The notes beneath the pieces are model-generated. The model worked only from the letters and a program-made list of their open reading frames with translations, was not told the origin of the DNA and did no database searches. From an uncultured Erysipelotrichaceae bacterium (GTDB lineage Bacteria; Bacillota_I; Bacilli_A; Erysipelotrichales; Erysipelotrichaceae): a stretch of DNA of 64,000 bases. The position numbers and the translations under genes were made by a program. Where the stretch lies: the NCBI GenBank assembly GCA_947385085.1, contig CANDJN010000006.1:13500-77499 (forward strand), in the 5' to 3' direction. Positions 61,256-64,000 of the stretch are shown one piece after another. Position 1 is the first letter of the stretch; each line of letters begins with the position of its first letter.

Positions 61256-63518
61256 ACAATTCCCTACTTAGCAGTTCGGCTTGAATATCCGGTGTTAGGT
61301 TAACAAACACCGCGCTGTAACCGGCTACGCGAACAATTAAATCCGGATAATTTTCCGGGTGCTTTTGCGCATCCTCTAAGACACCGTGATCGACACAAGT
61401 AACCATCAACTGACAGCCGCCTTTTTTGAAATAGGTATCGAACAATGCTTTCACTTTCTCTTTATCATCGTGCATCATGCGTGGAGTAAACTTTATATTC
61501 TGAACACTTCCGCCATGATATTTGGCTTTAAATTTAGCCAGGGAGTTAAGACATGCGGTAGGACCGCTCTTGGCTGCGCCGCCCTGTGGATTGTTGGCCG
61601 GATTCATGTACACGCCGCGTTTGCGTCCATCCAAGGAAGCATCGGTCTCATGACCCCAATCCGTATTCGTCTGATTGTTGGAAATAACAATCAAATAATA
61701 GCCAAGCTTCGCATCAATGCCTTTTTGACGGATTCCTTTGGCAATGTATTCATAAAGATTGTTAGCCATTTCGTCACACCCGGCATCATCGTTACCGTAC
61801 TTCGCAACATCCAACAAGTCACGCTGAATTACTTCATAGCCGACAAAATCATGCAGCGCCGCTTCATTCAGCTGTTCCAGCGTATATTTCTTGGATTCAA
61901 ATACTAATTCCTTGATCGCATACAAAGCATCGGAGGCATTGATACTGCCGTAAATCTCATTGGTTCCACCCAGGATTTCCACTCCACCGTCTAACAATGC
62001 TTTTTCTCGTCCGATGCAGTCATCCATCAGAATTGAAGTGTACAGGAAAGACACTTGTTCATTCATAATCTGATAGCTATAGGCCTGTGCTTCCACGCTC
62101 AAGGTGAAGTAATAGTCCAACAATTCCTTGTATTGATCATACAATTCATCAAAGCTGTGAATATCACGCAGTGCTTTTACTTTTACCGTCCCAGCTTTGT
62201 AAACGCGATCCATTGGGTCATATCCTTCATTGAGCGCCAGCTGTAAGATTTTCAAAACATTTAACAGTGTATTCGGCGTACCGACGCTTTTGCCTTGAAT
62301 GACAAATTCACCGCAGCCGAAGGGAATATACTGTTCAGCGGTTTTACGATCGACACGCATCGCATATTCCACCGCCGCTACATTGACGTCATCATTATAT
62401 AATGTCGGATAGGTTGCGCCGGAAGCGATACATTCATAAGCCATGTCCATTATATCCTGCGGCGTATCTTTCGTGAAACGCAGAGTGAATTGCGGCTCCA
62501 CATAGCGCGTATCCTTGCATACGCGTAAGCATATCCGCGCAAACATATCGCAGGCTTCCACATTTTCACGGCCGACACCACCGACGATGATTCGTCCATT
62601 TACCGTAGTACGGCGATTCTCAATCATCTTCCATAAGGATTTCAAATAGCGGTAAGCGTCTTCCTCGCTGATGACGTGATTATCAATATCATGCTTTAAG
62701 AATGGTCCTAATACAATATCCATCCGTCCATAGTTAATCACACCGGCACACAGCGCATAGATCCAGAACAGCTGTAATGCTTGATGGAAGGTTTCCGGCT
62801 TGTGTTCTTTGATATGTTCTAAGCTGTTTAACATCAGCTCGCATTCCGCATGACGCTTGGGATCATCGCTCTTGGCAGCTGCTTCGCGCACCAGTTCCTG
62901 TTGGCGCTCGATGACCTTCTTTAATAATTCCATCGCTTCTATGGATGCCTCGATAAAATCATTTTGATTCTTTGTTTTACATTCCTCAATGATGCCGTTG
63001 ATGCCAAGTCGCATCAGCTTATTATAATTAAGCATCATGCCTGACAATCTTGCCGTTGCCATAAACGGATATTTACAATCAATAAATCGTCCGGTTGTCG
63101 TATCGTTTAAGATGTCCTGGCAATACAGTGCTTTGACATCATGATCCTGCCAATAGTCGTATAATGCATCCACACGCGCCTTGTCTTCTTCACGCTCCAG
63201 CTGCTCTTTGAATGCACGCAGCTTGTGGAATACGCAGTAATGACCAACACCGCCGACACTCGTAACACACCCAAAACCGATCGGCAAGAAATCCAACCGT
63301 CCTGCGATCAGATCATCACCTTCAATGGATCGAAACAACGTAGGATAAATTGTTTTTAAGCAGTTAATCTCTCTTTTTGCCTTATCCAGGCCAGCACTGT
63401 CTTGATGCGCCTTGGTATAAGCTTCCATAATTTCCAGCTGTTCCATTACCGGTTTTTCACAGGGGATTTTAATGCTGACTTCGACATTCTGTACACCGTC
63501 AATATTGATCTTTGCCAT
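61248..63518 (-). CDS. Glycyl radical enzyme of unassigned substrate (PflD-like)
   Basis: 756 aa, shorter than PFL-type decarboxylases of about 900. The active-site Cys402 and neighbouring Glu404 lie in IPFGCGEFVIQGKSVG, and the glycyl radical Gly733 in VRVAGYSAVF. Eliminating glycyl radical enzymes have GCxE, as here, whereas PFL has CC. The third position (Gly in GCGE) differs from the GCVE of glycerol/diol dehydratase, HPAD, CutC and related enzymes, so a substrate is not assigned. SAM activase, DeoR regulator and NanE-like epimerase follow in the same operon. AAGGAGCG precedes the ATG. Confidence 0.9.
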   Translation of the reverse strand: MAKINIDGVQNVEVSIKIPCEKPVMEQLEIMEAYTKAHQDSAGLDKAKREINCLKTIYPTLFRSIEGDDLIAGRLDFLPIGFGCVTSVGGVGHYCVFHKLRAFKEQLEREEDKARVDALYDYWQDHDVKALYCQDILNDTTTGRFIDCKYPFMATARLSGMMLNYNKLMRLGINGIIEECKTKNQNDFIEASIEAMELLKKVIERQQELVREAAAKSDDPKRHAECELMLNSLEHIKEHKPETFHQALQLFWIYALCAGVINYGRMDIVLGPFLKHDIDNHVISEEDAYRYLKSLWKMIENRRTTVNGRIIVGGVGRENVEACDMFARICLRVCKDTRYVEPQFTLRFTKDTPQDIMDMAYECIASGATYPTLYNDDVNVAAVEYAMRVDRKTAEQYIPFGCGEFVIQGKSVGTPNTLLNVLKILQLALNEGYDPMDRVYKAGTVKVKALRDIHSFDELYDQYKELLDYYFTLSVEAQAYSYQIMNEQVSFLYTSILMDDCIGREKALLDGGVEILGGTNEIYGSINASDALYAIKELVFESKKYTLEQLNEAALHDFVGYEVIQRDLLDVAKYGNDDAGCDEMANNLYEYIAKGIRQKGIDAKLGYYLIVISNNQTNTDWGHETDASLDGRKRGVYMNPANNPQGGAAKSGPTACLNSLAKFKAKYHGGSVQNIKFTPRMMHDDKEKVKALFDTYFKKGGCQLMVTCVDHGVLEDAQKHPENYPDLIVRVAGYSAVFVNLTPDIQAELLSRELYD

Positions 63519-63584
63519 GCTTTATCGCTCCTTTTCGCATTTCTTTTGATGGCGATATCCAGCTCTTGTGGATTGCTCAGCTAT

Positions 63585-63666
63585 AATATAACAGAGGCAA
63601 AAATCAATGTCAATAGTTTTTGATCATTTTTAATCAACTTTGTTCATATTTGTTCATTTTAGTTCA
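63585..63666 (-). promoter_or_regulatory. Promoter and five phased operator half-sites of the glycyl radical enzyme operon
   Basis: On the minus strand TTGACA (63608-63613), 17 nt, TATATT (63585-63590). Directly upstream, TGAAC/TGAAC/TGAAC/TGATT/TGATC start at exact 10-bp intervals: complementary positions 63662, 63652, 63642, 63632 and 63622. The DeoR-type repressor of the operon is the natural candidate binder. Confidence 0.7.
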
Positions 63667-63858
63667 CACGTGTCGTTTCCTCCAAAGAAAAAAGGAAGTT
63701 ATCATCGCATGGATTTGATCTTCCTTTAGAGCTTATTTGATTGGCGTTGCCCATATAGATATAATGCGCTTGACGCAATACAATAATTACTCTACTCTTA
63801 TCTATAACTTAGGACGCATGCGTCTGACCAAGGGATTAAAATTTATGTTTCAGCGTAG

Positions 63859-63891
63859 AAAAACAGGGAAAATCGTTATGATTTGCCCTGT
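63859..63891 (-). terminator. Terminator of a gene entering from the right edge
   Basis: On the minus strand ACAGGGCAAATC pairs with GATTTTCCCTGT (one mismatch) across 5 nt, then T-rich sequence. Confidence 0.7.
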
Positions 63892-63947
63892 CTCGATAAG
63901 TCTACTTTTGTAGCCATTCTGATATTAAAATGTATCTTTCAGTGTAT

Positions 63948-64000
63948 TCAATCTTCTTGTTTTCTCTTATACAAAATCAGTAACATCATTCCGATTGACA
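63948..64000 (-). CDS. C-terminal end of a gene running off the right edge, membrane tail
   Basis: The last in-frame codons read SIGMMLLILYKRKQED before a TGA, with the terminator 57 nt further on. A hydrophobic stretch followed by a short positive tail is the form of an LPxTG-type sorting signal or a bitopic membrane protein. Only about 17 codons are in view, so the assignment is weak. Confidence 0.4.
   Translation of the reverse strand, partial: SIGMMLLILYKRKQED

Noticed and set aside
61248..63518. Pyruvate formate-lyase (pflB)
   Set aside because: PFL has two adjacent active-site Cys; here there is a single Cys in GCGE, and the activase carries the two extra ferredoxin clusters of dehydratase-type systems.

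Overview
The window looks like the chromosome of a low-to-mid GC Firmicute, most likely a gut anaerobe of the Erysipelotrichia. This is an inference from the gene content: glycyl radical enzyme, 2-hydroxyacyl-CoA dehydratase-type activator, many PTS and AGCS genes, HrcA/CIRCE-type control of htpG, M18 and M24 peptidases, LuxS and AbiE/Abi remnants. No ribosomal RNA or species marker is present, so the genus is not fixed.

Layout. 1-4500: htpG (cut by the left edge) under a promoter overlapped by two CIRCE-like operators, a canonical nanE, an Xaa-Pro aminopeptidase and tRNA-Gln(CUG). 4534-13022: an AT-rich island between two copies of a perfect 24-bp direct repeat, with a decayed IS copy just inside each end. 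It carries a beta-glucoside operon (PTS IIB-IIC, PTS IIA, a MalY-like PLP enzyme, a 6-phospho-beta-glucosidase) and a divergent PRD-type regulator. 13108-18844: housekeeping genes (gltX, M18 aminopeptidase, a DUF2156/GNAT pair, purine nucleoside phosphorylase).

18900-27700 is a second AT-rich accessory region, probably a worn defence island. It holds AbiE remnants, an AAA/DUF4143 ATPase behind iterated operators, a serine-recombinase relic, an Abi-like HEPN gene broken by a stop codon, and a compact operon of a PLD-fold protein, a Gly/Ala-rich membrane protein, a TM/coiled-coil protein and a large unknown protein. That operon is my best candidate for an undescribed system. A DUF4258-like small protein and another unknown lie upstream.

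27800-57400 is mostly core genome: RlmD-type methyltransferase, YihY, a lipoprotein, a pyrophosphatase-like protein, glycerate kinase plus AGCS symporter, a monofunctional glycosyltransferase, an NlpC/P60 protein, NnrDE, CoaBC, CoaX, YitT, a PurF-like protein lacking its catalytic Cys, a TetR-led operon with a two-gene 2-hydroxyacyl-CoA-dehydratase/activase system, an SDR lacking its catalytic Tyr, a CAP-domain protein, a U32 peptidase, a Gfo/Idh/MocA oxidoreductase, NUDIX and LuxS. 57600-64000: a TetR gene with a small membrane protein, then a four-gene operon of glycyl radical enzyme, activase, DeoR regulator and a second NanE-like epimerase, preceded by five half-sites at exact 10-bp spacing.

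Functionally the window joins core metabolism (CoA, purine salvage, NADHX repair, translation) with two acquired blocks: one for beta-glucoside use and one that looks like phage defence in partial decay.
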